Below are positions 15,243-23,368 of a stretch of DNA of 64,000 nucleotides, one piece after another. Each line of letters begins with the position of its first letter. Within the stretch, counting starts at the first letter, position 1. A program made the position numbers and the translations under genes. The notes under the pieces are model-generated. The model was not told the origin of the DNA. It searched no databases and saw nothing but the letters and a program-made list of their open reading frames with translations. This DNA comes from Lachnospiraceae bacterium AC3007 (GTDB lineage: Bacteria > Bacillota > Clostridia > Lachnospirales > Lachnospiraceae). Location: NCBI GenBank assembly GCA_000621405.1, contig JHYK01000005.1:124001-188000 (forward strand). The letters run 5' to 3'.

Positions 15243-16160
15243 ATGAAGATAGACAGGCTGATCGGGATATTGTCGATCTTACTGCAGGAAGAAAAGACAA
15301 CGGCTCCTGAACTGGCGGAAAGGTTTGAGGTATCCCGCAGGACGATAAACCGGGATATTGAGGATCTTTGCAATGCCGGGATCCCCATAAGGACTGCGCA
15401 AGGTACCGGCGGTGGCATCAGCATTATGGATGGATACCGTATGGACAGGACGATCCTGACATCAAAGGATCTGCAGATGATACTTGCAGGCTTAAGGAGT
15501 CTGGACAGCGTGAGCGGAAGCAGTTATTACGGACAGCTCATGGAGAAGATCCAGGCGGGATCTTCTGAGTTCATTAACGGAAGGGATTCCATTCTGATCG
15601 ACCTGTCATCATGGTATCGGGACTCACTTGCTCCAAGGATAGAGACCATACAGGATGCGATCGGGTTAAAGAAGACAATCAGGTTTCAGTACTATTCACC
15701 CGGAGGGGATTCAGAAAGAGAAATTGAACCATATTATCTTATCTTCAAATGGACAAGCTGGTATGTTTATGGCTATTGCCTTTTGAGGAAAGATTTCAGA
15801 CTGTTTAAGCTTAACCGGATGGATAGTATCGTTCATGCAGCGTCCTATAAGGGGGATCGTGAAGTTCCGATGCCGGATCTGTCAAACAAAAAGGTCTTTC
15901 CCGCAAAAGACAGGGTAAAAGCAAAGTTTGATCCTTCAATGAAATGGCAGCTTGTGGAAGAGTATGGTGTAGACTCTTTTACGGAAATGGATGACGGAAG
16001 CCTGCTGTTTGAACATGATTATGCTGATGATGAAGGACTGCTTGCCTGGATGCTTTCATGCAGGGATAAGGTGACTGTCCTGGAACCGGAGCGGATCAGG
16101 GAAAAGCTCTATCAGATAACCGCTGAAGTAGCAAGAAAGTATGAAGGAGACAGGAAATGA
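15243..16160 (+). CDS. HTH_11/WYL-domain transcriptional regulator (YafY-like)
   Basis: 305 aa. The N-terminal winged helix has TAPELAERFEVSRRTINRDI (residues about 22-41). The central WYL domain has IRFQYYSPGGDSEREIEPYY and WYVYGYCLLRKDFRLFKLNR, and a WCX-type C-terminal domain ends the protein. WYL domains bind ligands or nucleic acid and usually regulate adjacent genes. ATG 15243 with GGAG 10 nt upstream is preferred over GTG 15234. It overlaps the next gene by 4 nt and heads a four-gene operon. Confidence 0.9.
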   Translation: MKIDRLIGILSILLQEEKTTAPELAERFEVSRRTINRDIEDLCNAGIPIRTAQGTGGGISIMDGYRMDRTILTSKDLQMILAGLRSLDSVSGSSYYGQLMEKIQAGSSEFINGRDSILIDLSSWYRDSLAPRIETIQDAIGLKKTIRFQYYSPGGDSEREIEPYYLIFKWTSWYVYGYCLLRKDFRLFKLNRMDSIVHAASYKGDREVPMPDLSNKKVFPAKDRVKAKFDPSMKWQLVEEYGVDSFTEMDDGSLLFEHDYADDEGLLAWMLSCRDKVTVLEPERIREKLYQITAEVARKYEGDRK

Positions 16161-16660
16161 AAAACAAAGCGTTGGTCGTGATAGACCTTCAGAATGATAT
16201 TACGAAGAATTACAAAAAGATCATAGGACAGGTTAATGAAGCAATCGATTGGGCAGTAGCAAATGAGATGCATATCATCTATATCAGGCACTATAACCTG
16301 TCCGAAAAGACAAGAACATTTAAGCCGGATACCAAAGGCTCTGAACTGGTTCCTGAGCTTAAGGTCCTGTCAGAGAATGTTTTTGAAAAGTCAAAAGCCA
16401 GTGCGCTGACTAGTGAAGCGTTTGCCGGATTTATAGAGAAAAATGAAATAGATGAGTTTTATATCACAGGTGCCGATGCAACGGGCTGTGTCAAATCTAC
16501 AAGCTATAATCTTGTAAAGGCAGGATACAAAGTGCATGTGATATCTGATTGTGTGACGAGCTATGATCTGAAAAAGCTGGATGCTATGTATACGTATTAT
16601 GCTGATAAGGGCTGCGAAGTATTGACGCTCGAAGAGTGCATGAGTGAAAAGGAGGTTTGA
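16157..16660 (+). CDS. Isochorismatase-like cysteine hydrolase
   Basis: 167 aa. It has the family triad positions: Asp in ALVVIDLQNDI (residue 10), Lys in VFEKSKASA (about residue 79), and Cys in ITGADATGCVKSTSYNL (about residue 115). Related enzymes include nicotinamidases and isochorismatases. The second gene of the WYL operon, overlapping it by 4 nt. The substrate is not predictable. Confidence 0.88.
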   Translation: MKNKALVVIDLQNDITKNYKKIIGQVNEAIDWAVANEMHIIYIRHYNLSEKTRTFKPDTKGSELVPELKVLSENVFEKSKASALTSEAFAGFIEKNEIDEFYITGADATGCVKSTSYNLVKAGYKVHVISDCVTSYDLKKLDAMYTYYADKGCEVLTLEECMSEKEV

Positions 16661-16664
16661 TGAT

Positions 16665-17081
16665 ATGAGGTTGGACGGCTTTGGATTATTGGTAGAAAAT
16701 ATGGCAGAGATGATCCGCTTTTACAGGGATGTGCTTGGATTTGAGATCAAGGAAGCAGAGGATGCTTCCAATGTATATCTTGTAAAAGACGGGACTCTGT
16801 TTCTGTTATATGGCAGGAGTGATTTTGAAAAGATGACAAATCGCCGGTATGAGTATGTAAAGGGGCTGAATGGTCATTCAGAGATCGCTCTTTATGTCGA
16901 TACCTTTGATGAAGTGGATGCTGCTTTCAAGACTGCGATAGAGAATGGCGCAACACCTGTCTTGGAACCGGAGCTTGAACCCTGGGGACAGAGAACCTGC
17001 TATATTGCTGATCCGGAAGGAAACCTGATCGAGATCGGTTCATGGAATAAGCCATTTGAAGGGAAGGATGCAGGGAGGTAG
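16665..17081 (+). CDS. VOC-family (glyoxalase/dioxygenase fold) protein
   Basis: 138 aa in two beta-alpha-beta-beta-beta modules: LLVENMAEMIRFYRDVLGFE at the start, metal-ligand-like Glu in GHSEIALYVD, and the final DPEGNLIEIGSW. VOC members include glyoxalase I, fosfomycin-type resistance proteins and dioxygenases. ATG 16665 is preceded by GGAGG at 16651-16655. The third gene of the operon, 4 nt after the previous stop. Confidence 0.85.
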   Translation: MRLDGFGLLVENMAEMIRFYRDVLGFEIKEAEDASNVYLVKDGTLFLLYGRSDFEKMTNRRYEYVKGLNGHSEIALYVDTFDEVDAAFKTAIENGATPVLEPELEPWGQRTCYIADPEGNLIEIGSWNKPFEGKDAGR

Positions 17082-17084
17082 TCC

Positions 17085-17831
17085 ATGGAATACATCAGGG
17101 TCACAAAGGAAAATCTGGAAAAGGAACACATATGCTGTGCAATTTCCAATAATAAGGATGTACAGGTATTCTCAAAGAAAGCCTGGCTTGCCGACAGGTT
17201 TGATGAAGGACTTGTGTTTTTGAAGAGTGTGGAGCGCGGCAAGTGTTTTATTGAATATATCCCGGCGGAAAACGCATGGATTCCTATCGAGGCGGATGGA
17301 TATATGTACATCGACTGTCTGTGGGTGTCCGGTTCGCTTAAAGGGCATGGATATTCTACGGATCTGCTAAATGCCTGCATAGAGGACAGCAAAGAAAAAG
17401 GACGAAAGGGGCTGTGCATTTTATGTGCTGCAAAGAAAAAGCCGTTCCTGGCTGATCCGAAGTTTTTGAAGTACAAAGGTTTTATCGTAGGTGATGAAGC
17501 TGATAATGGTATAGAGCTTTGGTACTTGCCGTTTGATAAGAAAGCTGATGCGCCACGATTCAAAGAATGCGCCAGACATCCGCATATAGAAGAGAAGGGC
17601 TATGTTTTATATTACACGAGCCAATGTCCTTTTAATGCAAAGTATGTTCCGGTCCTGGAGCAGGCTGCTAAGGAGAATGGTATTCTGTTTCGGCCAATTC
17701 ATATAGAAAGCAGGGATGAAGCTCAGAATGCACCGTCTCCGATCACAAATTATGCTTTGTTCCATGATGGTGAATATGTTACAAATGAACAGATGAATGA
17801 TAAGAAGTTCCTAAAACTGATCAATGGATGA
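17085..17831 (+). CDS. GNAT acetyltransferase with YoaP-type thioredoxin-like C-terminus
   Basis: 248 aa. The N-terminal GNAT (residues about 1-150) has the acetyl-CoA motif VSGSLKGHGYSTDLLNACIE. The C-terminal YoaP domain has a thioredoxin-like start VLYYTSQCPFNAKYVPVLEQ with a single Cys. It lies 3 nt after the VOC gene and is the last gene of the WYL operon. YoaP proteins have no proven substrate. Context (isochorismatase, VOC) suggests a detoxification or resistance cassette. A REP copy follows directly after the stop. Confidence 0.85.
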   Translation: MEYIRVTKENLEKEHICCAISNNKDVQVFSKKAWLADRFDEGLVFLKSVERGKCFIEYIPAENAWIPIEADGYMYIDCLWVSGSLKGHGYSTDLLNACIEDSKEKGRKGLCILCAAKKKPFLADPKFLKYKGFIVGDEADNGIELWYLPFDKKADAPRFKECARHPHIEEKGYVLYYTSQCPFNAKYVPVLEQAAKENGILFRPIHIESRDEAQNAPSPITNYALFHDGEYVTNEQMNDKKFLKLING

Positions 17832-17834
17832 AAG

Positions 17835-17862
17835 AAGTCAATGGGACGGTTCTCGGTGACTT
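17835..17862. repeat. ACCGTCCCC-type REP copy (reverse orientation)
   Basis: AAGTCAATGGGACGGTTCTC then GGTGACTT, 3 nt after the YoaP stop. The AAGTCA/TGACTT ends can pair. Confidence 0.75.
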
Positions 17863-17896
17863 CTTGATAAATAGCTTAGAAACAGGGGGCCTGATC

Positions 17897-18643
17897 ATGG
17901 ATATCAGAAAAGTCTTTAATTCAAATCATCTTAAACTCATAGCGATCATCGCAATGACGATCGATCATGCCACAGACCTTGTTTACCCGGGGTTTCCTGC
18001 GGAACCCCTGCCATTTGTGCTTCATTTTATCGGACGGCTGACTGCTCCGATCATGTGGTTCTTTGTGTGTGAGGGCTATCACTATACAAAGGATGTAAAG
18101 AAGTATATGCTCCGCCTGGGCATCTTTGCCATAATTTCCCACTTTGCATATTGCTTTGGATTTGGAATAAGCCTTAATCCTTTAGAGGGCGGGATATTCA
18201 ACAGAACCAGCGTAATGTATCCGTTGTTTATCGCGGTTGTCGTATTATATATTGAAGATCACTCCGGAAATCTTAAGAAATGGCAGAAGACAGCTATTAA
18301 TACCATTCTTATCCTAAGTGCCTTTCCTGCGGATTGGAGCTGTATCGCAGTTTTGGCGATCATTGGCATGTACAGTGAAAGAGGAAATCTGGAGAGACAG
18401 ATGCTGAAAATGGCGGGGGGGGGATCTGTATATGGGATAGTCTCGTATTTCTTTGTCAGTAAAACATATGCGATAGAACTGATCGGTGTGCTCATGGTCT
18501 ATCCGGTGCTCAAACTTTATAATGGTGAGCGTGGCAGGGCGAAATGGATGAAGTGGTTTTTCTATATATATTATCCGCTGCACTTGATCATAATTGGAAT
18601 TATAAGGCTGGCAGTATACGGAGACATAAACATCTGTCTTTGA
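17897..18643 (+). CDS. TraX-family membrane protein
   Basis: 248 aa with about eight membrane helices. The TraX signature is clear: LKLIAIIAMTIDHATDLVYP at the start and FIGRLTAPIMWFFVCEGYHY. TraX acetylates F pilin in E. coli; chromosomal Firmicute relatives are probably acyltransferases of unknown target. ATG 17897 is preferred; the frame extends upstream into the REP copy but without a ribosome site. A run of nine G (18415-18423) inside codons for GGG-like residues could slip. A deleted paralogue lies at 6358-6419. Confidence 0.9.
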   Translation: MDIRKVFNSNHLKLIAIIAMTIDHATDLVYPGFPAEPLPFVLHFIGRLTAPIMWFFVCEGYHYTKDVKKYMLRLGIFAIISHFAYCFGFGISLNPLEGGIFNRTSVMYPLFIAVVVLYIEDHSGNLKKWQKTAINTILILSAFPADWSCIAVLAIIGMYSERGNLERQMLKMAGGGSVYGIVSYFFVSKTYAIELIGVLMVYPVLKLYNGERGRAKWMKWFFYIYYPLHLIIIGIIRLAVYGDINICL

Positions 18644-18663
18644 AGTCCTGAACCGATCGCAGG

Positions 18664-18736
18664 GAGTCAGTGGGGACGGTTCTCATAGACCCATTTTTGA
18701 AATAATAAGTCAACGAGAACCGTCCCCAAAGACTTA
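18664..18736. repeat. Inverted pair of ACCGTCCCC-type REP copies
   Basis: GAGTCAGTGGGGACGGTTCTC (from 18664) faces AAGTCAACGAGAACCGTCCCC (from 18707). GGGGACGGTTCTC and GAGAACCGTCCCC are perfect 13-nt complements, so the pair can form a strong cruciform or RNA hairpin with a 30-nt loop. It ends 2 nt before the -35 of site C. Confidence 0.85.
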
Positions 18737-18737
18737 C

Positions 18738-18785
18738 TTGACAAGCTAATAATCATTAGCTATAGTATGGCTAATGTTAATTAGC
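18738..18785 (+). promoter_or_regulatory. TetR-type double-dyad promoter, site C
   Basis: -35 TTGACA (18738-18743), dyad GCTAATAATCATTAGC (18745-18760), -10 TATAGT (18761-18766), second dyad GCTAATGTTAATTAGC (18770-18785). Spacer 17 bp. The DUF3795 gene starts 19 nt further on. Confidence 0.88.
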
Positions 18786-18804
18786 GAACTGGAGGGAATT
18801 GACG

Positions 18805-19149
18805 ATGAATGATTACATAGCATATTGCGGGCTGGACTGTGAGGCCTGCGAAGCCCGTTTGGCTACGGTTAATAACGACAATGAACTGCGGATAAAGGTG
18901 GCGAAAGAATGGTCAAAGCTAAATGGGGTGGAGATTACTCCGGAAATGATCAACTGCTCCGGCTGCCGTATTCCGGGAGCAAAGACTGTGTACTGTGATT
19001 CTTTATGCCCGATCAGGCTGTGCGCGAGAGAAAAACAGATGGAAACCTGCGGCGGCTGTCAGGGAGTGGAGTCGTGCGAAAAAGTTGGGGCAATTATCGG
19101 TAACAATCCTGATGCACGGAGAAGACTGAAAAACATCGGGAATGTATGA
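18805..19149 (+). CDS. DUF3795 cysteine-rich protein
   Basis: 114 aa with eleven cysteines in zinc- or iron-sulfur-like clusters: YCGLDCEACEARLA at the start, NCSGCRIPG, YCDSLCPIRLC and TCGGCQGVESC. DUF3795 proteins have no established function. ATG 18805 has GGAGG at 18791-18795. It is driven by the double-dyad site C, and a tail of a second copy is found at about 6329-6360 while an interrupted cousin lies at 9331. Confidence 0.88.
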   Translation: MNDYIAYCGLDCEACEARLATVNNDNELRIKVAKEWSKLNGVEITPEMINCSGCRIPGAKTVYCDSLCPIRLCAREKQMETCGGCQGVESCEKVGAIIGNNPDARRRLKNIGNV

Positions 19150-19237
19150 CGGCAAATGCAATAACAGGAATGGAATGATAGTCTTTGGAATTGTGCTGAT
19201 TATGCTTGGATTCTATACATTTAAGGAAAAAGAATAA
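19142..19237 (+). CDS. Possible 31-aa single-helix membrane peptide
   Basis: ATG 19142 overlaps the DUF3795 stop and reads MYDGKCNNRNGMIVFGIVLI then MLGFYTFKEKE and TAA at 19235-19237. It has one hydrophobic helix with a charged end. It could be a real small protein coupled to DUF3795 or just the tail of a lost membrane protein. No own ribosome site. Confidence 0.3.
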   Translation: MYDGKCNNRNGMIVFGIVLIMLGFYTFKEKE

Positions 19238-19274
19238 TAAGCAATGCTTCCTTACAAATTCTGGGTGATAAACG

Positions 19275-19691
19275 ATGGATAGAACATGCGGCAGACTGAC
19301 GGTGTTTTTTGAAGATCCGTTCTGGGTGGGCGTTATTGAGAGAATTGAAAACAGGAAACTGTCAGTAGCTAAAGTGACGTTTGGTGCGGAACCGAAGGAT
19401 TATGAGGTCTTGGAGCTTATCAATAGGAATTATTATCATCTGCAGTTTAGTCCGGCGGTTGAAACGGTTGTAAAGGATACCAGAAAGAATCCTAAGAGGG
19501 CACAGCGTGATGCGAAAAAACAGACATTGGAAACAGGCATAGGCACTAAATCGCAGCAGGCACTCAAATTACAACAAGAACAGAATAAGCAGGAACGGAG
19601 AGTCAGAAGCCGTGAACAAAGGGATGCTGAGAGCCAGCGGCTGTTTGAACTGAAGCAGATTAAGAAAAGGGAAAAACATAAAGGACACTGA
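19275..19691 (+). CDS. yjdF: YjdF family protein (DUF2992)
   Basis: 138 aa. The N-terminal beta domain (GRLTVFFEDPFWVGVIERIE then VAKVTFGAEPKDYEVLE) is diagnostic, followed by the usual long, highly charged coiled tail rich in K, R, Q and E. In many Firmicutes yjdF is controlled by a riboswitch for azaaromatic compounds. The 125 nt upstream do not show a structure I can match to that motif. The GNAT fragment begins 3 nt after its stop. Confidence 0.88.
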   Translation: MDRTCGRLTVFFEDPFWVGVIERIENRKLSVAKVTFGAEPKDYEVLELINRNYYHLQFSPAVETVVKDTRKNPKRAQRDAKKQTLETGIGTKSQQALKLQQEQNKQERRVRSREQRDAESQRLFELKQIKKREKHKGH

Positions 19692-19694
19692 AGT

Positions 19695-19895
19695 ATGGGA
19701 GTTGGCAGAAAGCTTTTTGAGAAAGCAGCGGGGGTGGCAGAGGGATATGGCGCAAAAAGGCTATACATTTCCGCTCATTCATCAAAAGAATCTCAGGCTG
19801 CATATAAGGCATTGGGATGCGTGCATGCCGAGGAGATAATACCTTGGATTGCAAATGAAGAACCATTTGATGTACAGCTGGAATATGTGTTATAG
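19695..19895 (+). pseudogene. GNAT acetyltransferase C-terminal fragment
   Basis: 66 codons: GVGRKLFEKAAGVAEGYGAK and LYISAHSSKESQAAYKALGC, the C-terminal half of a GNAT starting exactly at the acetyl-CoA loop. The donor-binding N-terminal strands are absent. It directly follows YjdF, so it may still be translated by coupling, but it should not be an active enzyme. Confidence 0.7.
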
Positions 19896-19949
19896 ATTTA
19901 TTTTTTGTGTGTTTTTGGATGTTCTGGCACTGAAAGGACATTGGGAAAA

Positions 19950-20504
19950 ATGATATACGAGCTGACAGATACATCAGAATTAAATCATCTTTTTGAGGGC
20001 GGGAGTCAACGCGAACCGTCCCCGTTGACTTATATTGTCAAAGCAGAGGAAGATCAGGTAGAAAAAATCGTAGATATGTCCATAAGAGCTTTTGAAACAG
20101 ATGTAAATGTTGGCGGAATAAAAGGGGAGTACCCGCCCGGATTTGATTCTATAGAATGGCATAAACAGATGGCCCGGGAGGGACATTTGTATAAAGCAAT
20201 GATAGGAAAAGATTTGGTAGGGGCAGCTATTTTATTCCATGATGAAACAAAAAACAGCGTATACATAGGCCGAATATTTATTGATAGCATCTATCATAGA
20301 AAAGGTTACGGAATTAGTTTGATGGAGTGTATAGAAAAGAATTTCCCAGGTGCTGCTGAGTTTAATCTGGATACCCCATGTTGGAATGAGCGGACAAATG
20401 CTTTTTACAAAAGATTAGGCTATCGTATCATAAAAACTGAGGATGGATTCGTCTTTTACCAGAAAAGAAAAAGTGAACCCAATATCATCCGGAATTTCAC
20501 ATAA
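19950..20504 (+). CDS. GNAT acetyltransferase, chimeric N-terminus spanning a REP copy
   Basis: 184 aa from ATG 19950. Residues 1-17 (MIYELTDTSELNHLFEG) look like the beginning of a different GNAT family. Residues 18-28 (GSQREPSPLTY) are encoded by the REP element at 20003-20032. From there YIVKAEEDQVEKIVDMSIRA begins a complete GNAT domain with IDSIYHRKGYGISLMECIEK as the acetyl-CoA motif and NERTNAFYKRLGYRI near the end. So a repeat has welded two genes in frame. The catalytic domain looks complete. Confidence 0.8.
   Translation: MIYELTDTSELNHLFEGGSQREPSPLTYIVKAEEDQVEKIVDMSIRAFETDVNVGGIKGEYPPGFDSIEWHKQMAREGHLYKAMIGKDLVGAAILFHDETKNSVYIGRIFIDSIYHRKGYGISLMECIEKNFPGAAEFNLDTPCWNERTNAFYKRLGYRIIKTEDGFVFYQKRKSEPNIIRNFT
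20003..20032. repeat. ACCGTCCCC-type REP copy inside a coding sequence
   Basis: GAGTCAACGCGAACCGTCCCC then GTTGACTTA. AGTCAACG pairs with CGTTGACT (8 bp). It is read through in frame in the GNAT gene. Confidence 0.85.
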
Positions 20505-20690
20505 AGCAGACCCGGCAGCACAGAGTATGCAGTCTGGTGTCCTGCATTTTTCGAGGATGCACTTGAAATCAGCAATCATATTGAAATATTCGGCGGAGAT
20601 TCCGTAAAGGAATCTAACGAGATGTACAAGGGGGCGGCCGTATTCTATGACAGCCTGTGTCAAAACAAAACCGAAGTGTATTTCGTCTGA
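20505..20690 (+). pseudogene. Fragment of an unidentified protein
   Basis: In frame after the GNAT stop, 61 codons read STEYAVWCPAFFEDALEISN, EIFGGDSVKESNEMYKGAAV and end CQNKTEVYFV with TGA 20688-20690. No start codon with ribosome site. It reads like real protein but I cannot name it. The next 117 nt up to the XRE gene show nothing else recognisable. Confidence 0.45.
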
Positions 20691-20807
20691 CTCTACTTTC
20701 CGTAGGTACCGTTATCAGAAAACGTGATTTACAATCTTAATGCACCGACCGACGTGCCGCGAACGAATGTGAGGGAGCAATACCAACAGAAAGAGGTGAG
20801 AACGAAT

Positions 20808-21479
20808 ATGAACCAATATGTTACAGGCCGAGTTATACGGACACTGCGGGAAAAGAATAAGCTGACACAGCTTCAGCTGGCGGAAAAGCTGGGAGTGAGT
20901 GACAAAAGCGTGTCAAAATGGGAAAAATCGAGAGGATTTCCGGACATTACTCTGCTGGAGCCTATAGCTGAGGTATTTAAGATTTCGGTTACTGAGCTGA
21001 TATCGGGCAATACTATTCAGAATGCGAACATATCCGCAAATATGCTGCGGTCAATGCTTTATGTCTGTCCGGTTTGCGGAAACGTGATTCATGGTATGGG
21101 CGAGGCTACTATCCATTGTCACGGCATCCAGCTTATGCCCTTAGAGGCAGAACCGACAGATGAGCATCATATGATATTTATTGAGCGTGTTGAGGATGAG
21201 TATTATGTGCGTATCGCTCACAGCATGACAAAGGAACATTATATTTCATTTGTGGCGGCAGCTTCGTCTGATGATATGCAGATGGTGAAGCTATATCCGG
21301 AGGGAAGTGCTGAAGCAAGGTTTAAGATCAGGGGAGTCAGAAGGATCTTTTTTTACTGTAACCGTGATGGCCTGTTTTCGATTGATCCGGTAAAGGGCAT
21401 CGATGACAAGGAAAACGGATATGACGATTCGCAGGAAAGAAGAGAACTGGAGAAGGCGGCGGATATGTTGTTTGGATAG
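20808..21479 (+). CDS. XRE-family regulator fused to a superoxide-reductase-like domain
   Basis: 223 aa. Residues 1-66 are a Cro/C1-type helix-turn-helix (TQLQLAEKLGVSDKSVSKWE). Residues about 80-200 resemble desulfoferrodoxin/superoxide reductase: CPVCGNVIHGMGEAT, a His in IHCHGIQ, then HSMTKEHYISFVAAASSDDM, matching the HxMxxEHYIxW iron-ligand block. A redox- or iron-sensing regulator is inferred. ATG 20808 follows GAGGTGAG. The methyltransferase gene starts 13 nt after its stop and shares its ribosome site, so they are cotranscribed. Confidence 0.82.
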   Translation: MNQYVTGRVIRTLREKNKLTQLQLAEKLGVSDKSVSKWEKSRGFPDITLLEPIAEVFKISVTELISGNTIQNANISANMLRSMLYVCPVCGNVIHGMGEATIHCHGIQLMPLEAEPTDEHHMIFIERVEDEYYVRIAHSMTKEHYISFVAAASSDDMQMVKLYPEGSAEARFKIRGVRRIFFYCNRDGLFSIDPVKGIDDKENGYDDSQERRELEKAADMLFG

Positions 21480-21492
21480 GAGGCGGTCGGTT

Positions 21493-22368
21493 ATGGACAA
21501 TACAACGGCTAAAGTGAGCTGCTTTGCAAGGGCATACCACTTTGTGAACAATACTACACACATTTTTGCTGATAGTATGGCGGCAAGACTTCTGGGAGAT
21601 GATTACGATCATATTGCGGAAAGCATGATACAGGGAATCAATTTTTTTCTTCCGGGATTTGAAGGAACTAAAGAAGAAGGACTAAGGCTTGTCGTTGATA
21701 AGCAGTTATCTCCATCCGTGCTTGGAAGAAGCGTATATTGTGAGGAAAAGCTTCTGGATGAGATTACAACCGGTTGTGGTCAATATCTTATCTTTGCTTC
21801 GGGCTATGATACTTTTTCACTCAGAAATGAAAATGCAGCAGTTCAAGTATTTGAGATGGATCTGCCGGATCTAATGGATGATAAGAAGAAGCGGATTGAC
21901 TGTGCCGGTCTAAAGACGGCATCAGAGTATGTTCCATGTGATCTGGCTGATGAAAGCTGGGTAGGAAAGCTGATCAAAAAGGGATTTATGACATCTGAGA
22001 AATCATATGGAAGCCTCTTGGGAATCAGCTATTATCTGGAAAAGGATGAGTGGACAAAGCTGATCCGGCTTGTTGCGGGTATAATGTCGGCCGGGTCTGC
22101 GATATGTTTTGATTTCCCATCTGCTGATGAGAGTAAAGAAACAAAGGTTAATATAACTCTGGCAAGTGGAGCAGGGGAACAGATGAAAGCGCAGTATCCG
22201 TTTGCGGAAATGGAAGTCCTTTTATCTGAATGTGGTTTTGCGGTAGCGGAGCATCTTGGAGCTGAAGATATGACAGAACGGTACTTTGCGAGTTATAACA
22301 GAACAACGCCTAAGTATCCGATGGCTGCGCCTGTTGGAGTGGATTATGTGTATGCTGTGAGGGAGTGA
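21493..22368 (+). CDS. Class I SAM methyltransferase, LCM (leucine carboxyl methyltransferase) family
   Basis: 291 aa. The SAM-binding block LIFASGYDTFSLR (residues about 97-109), the acidic ribose-binding strand VFEMDLPDLMDDKK and the LLGISYYLEKDEW region fit the bacterial LCM/PPM family, which O-methylates small acids. Ribosome site GGAGG at 21479-21483 overlaps the XRE stop. The stop codon TGA coincides with the first bases of a REP copy, so the original C-terminus may have been altered by the repeat. Confidence 0.85.
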   Translation: MDNTTAKVSCFARAYHFVNNTTHIFADSMAARLLGDDYDHIAESMIQGINFFLPGFEGTKEEGLRLVVDKQLSPSVLGRSVYCEEKLLDEITTGCGQYLIFASGYDTFSLRNENAAVQVFEMDLPDLMDDKKKRIDCAGLKTASEYVPCDLADESWVGKLIKKGFMTSEKSYGSLLGISYYLEKDEWTKLIRLVAGIMSAGSAICFDFPSADESKETKVNITLASGAGEQMKAQYPFAEMEVLLSECGFAVAEHLGAEDMTERYFASYNRTTPKYPMAAPVGVDYVYAVRE

Positions 22369-22395
22369 GTCAATGGGGACGGTTCTAATTGACTC
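22367..22395. repeat. ACCGTCCCC-type REP copy (reverse orientation)
   Basis: GAGTCAATGGGGACGGTTCT then AATTGACTC. GAGTCAAT pairs with ATTGACTC. It overlaps the methyltransferase stop codon. Confidence 0.85.
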
Positions 22396-22422
22396 CTTTT
22401 GATCAGGAGGGAAGAAGAAAAA

Positions 22423-23214
22423 ATGAAGGATATACCTGAATTAACTATAGAAACAATAAAACGGATGGAAGATATGTCATGGTTTACCCATGCGCAGATC
22501 TTTGACGATCTTATCATAGTGGCGCAGCAGGAAACGGCCTGCTACATACTGAGGACAGCGTCGGGACTCGTGGTGATAGATGGTATCTGGCCTGATAAAA
22601 GAGTATATGATGAGATCCTGAGTTCAATTGATGAAGCGGGCTGGGGAGATGATGGGATCAGTATGTTTATAATGACACATGGTCATATCGATCATGTGGG
22701 ATGCGGAAAGTGGCTTAAGACGGACTCCGGAGCAAAGACCTTTCTTTCTGAGGAGGACGATGAATTAAGGCTTTCAACTCCGCATGAAGACGGACGGAGC
22801 GACAGCTATAAAGAGTTTGAGATCGATGAGTATATATCTGACGGGGATATAATCGACTGCGAAGACAGAAGTATATATGTCATATCGACTCCGGGTCACA
22901 CAAAGGGTTCGTCAAGTTTTATTTTTCCTGTGCATGAGAACGGAAAAGAACATATGGCGTGTCTTTTCGGCGGTGCGACACCTCCAAGAGGTGATGATAG
23001 TGGCAGGGAAATACAAAGACAGTCCATAAAGAAATTCATGAAGATCACCGAAGAAAAAGGATGCGATGTCGCTCTTACAAATCACACCGCCTTTGACTGT
23101 GGTCTTGAGCGCATAGCATACAGCAGGGCAAGGATAGCCCACCTCCCGAACATCTACATCCTTGGAACAGCCGGAGTACAGGACTTTTGCAGGGTTTTTG
23201 AAAGGATACTGTGA
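22423..23214 (+). CDS. MBL-fold metallo-hydrolase
   Basis: 263 aa. The metallo-beta-lactamase motif THGHIDHVGCGK lies near residues 85-96 (HxHxDH), and the later metal ligand is in STPGHTKGSS (about 157-166). An Asp/Cys-rich end follows. The fold covers lactonases, thioesterases and others; no substrate is predicted. GGAGG at 22406-22410 is 12 nt from ATG, a little long. It follows the REP copy that separates it from the methyltransferase gene. Confidence 0.87.
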   Translation: MKDIPELTIETIKRMEDMSWFTHAQIFDDLIIVAQQETACYILRTASGLVVIDGIWPDKRVYDEILSSIDEAGWGDDGISMFIMTHGHIDHVGCGKWLKTDSGAKTFLSEEDDELRLSTPHEDGRSDSYKEFEIDEYISDGDIIDCEDRSIYVISTPGHTKGSSSFIFPVHENGKEHMACLFGGATPPRGDDSGREIQRQSIKKFMKITEEKGCDVALTNHTAFDCGLERIAYSRARIAHLPNIYILGTAGVQDFCRVFERIL

Positions 23215-23368
23215 TACTTATCTGCAATGGTGATTAAAAATCTGTGAAGGATCCGAGGTGGAGGTAGGAGATAGTTTGAAACGTGGATACATGGAAATAG
23301 ATATAATATTATCAAAACGGATAACAGTGATTGTCTCTGCTATGATGTTATGAGATTGGAGAAAAAAC

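Noticed and set aside
19150-19274. yjdF riboswitch upstream of the YjdF gene
   Set aside because: The gap is short and I cannot match it to the known motif; part of it encodes a possible small peptide.
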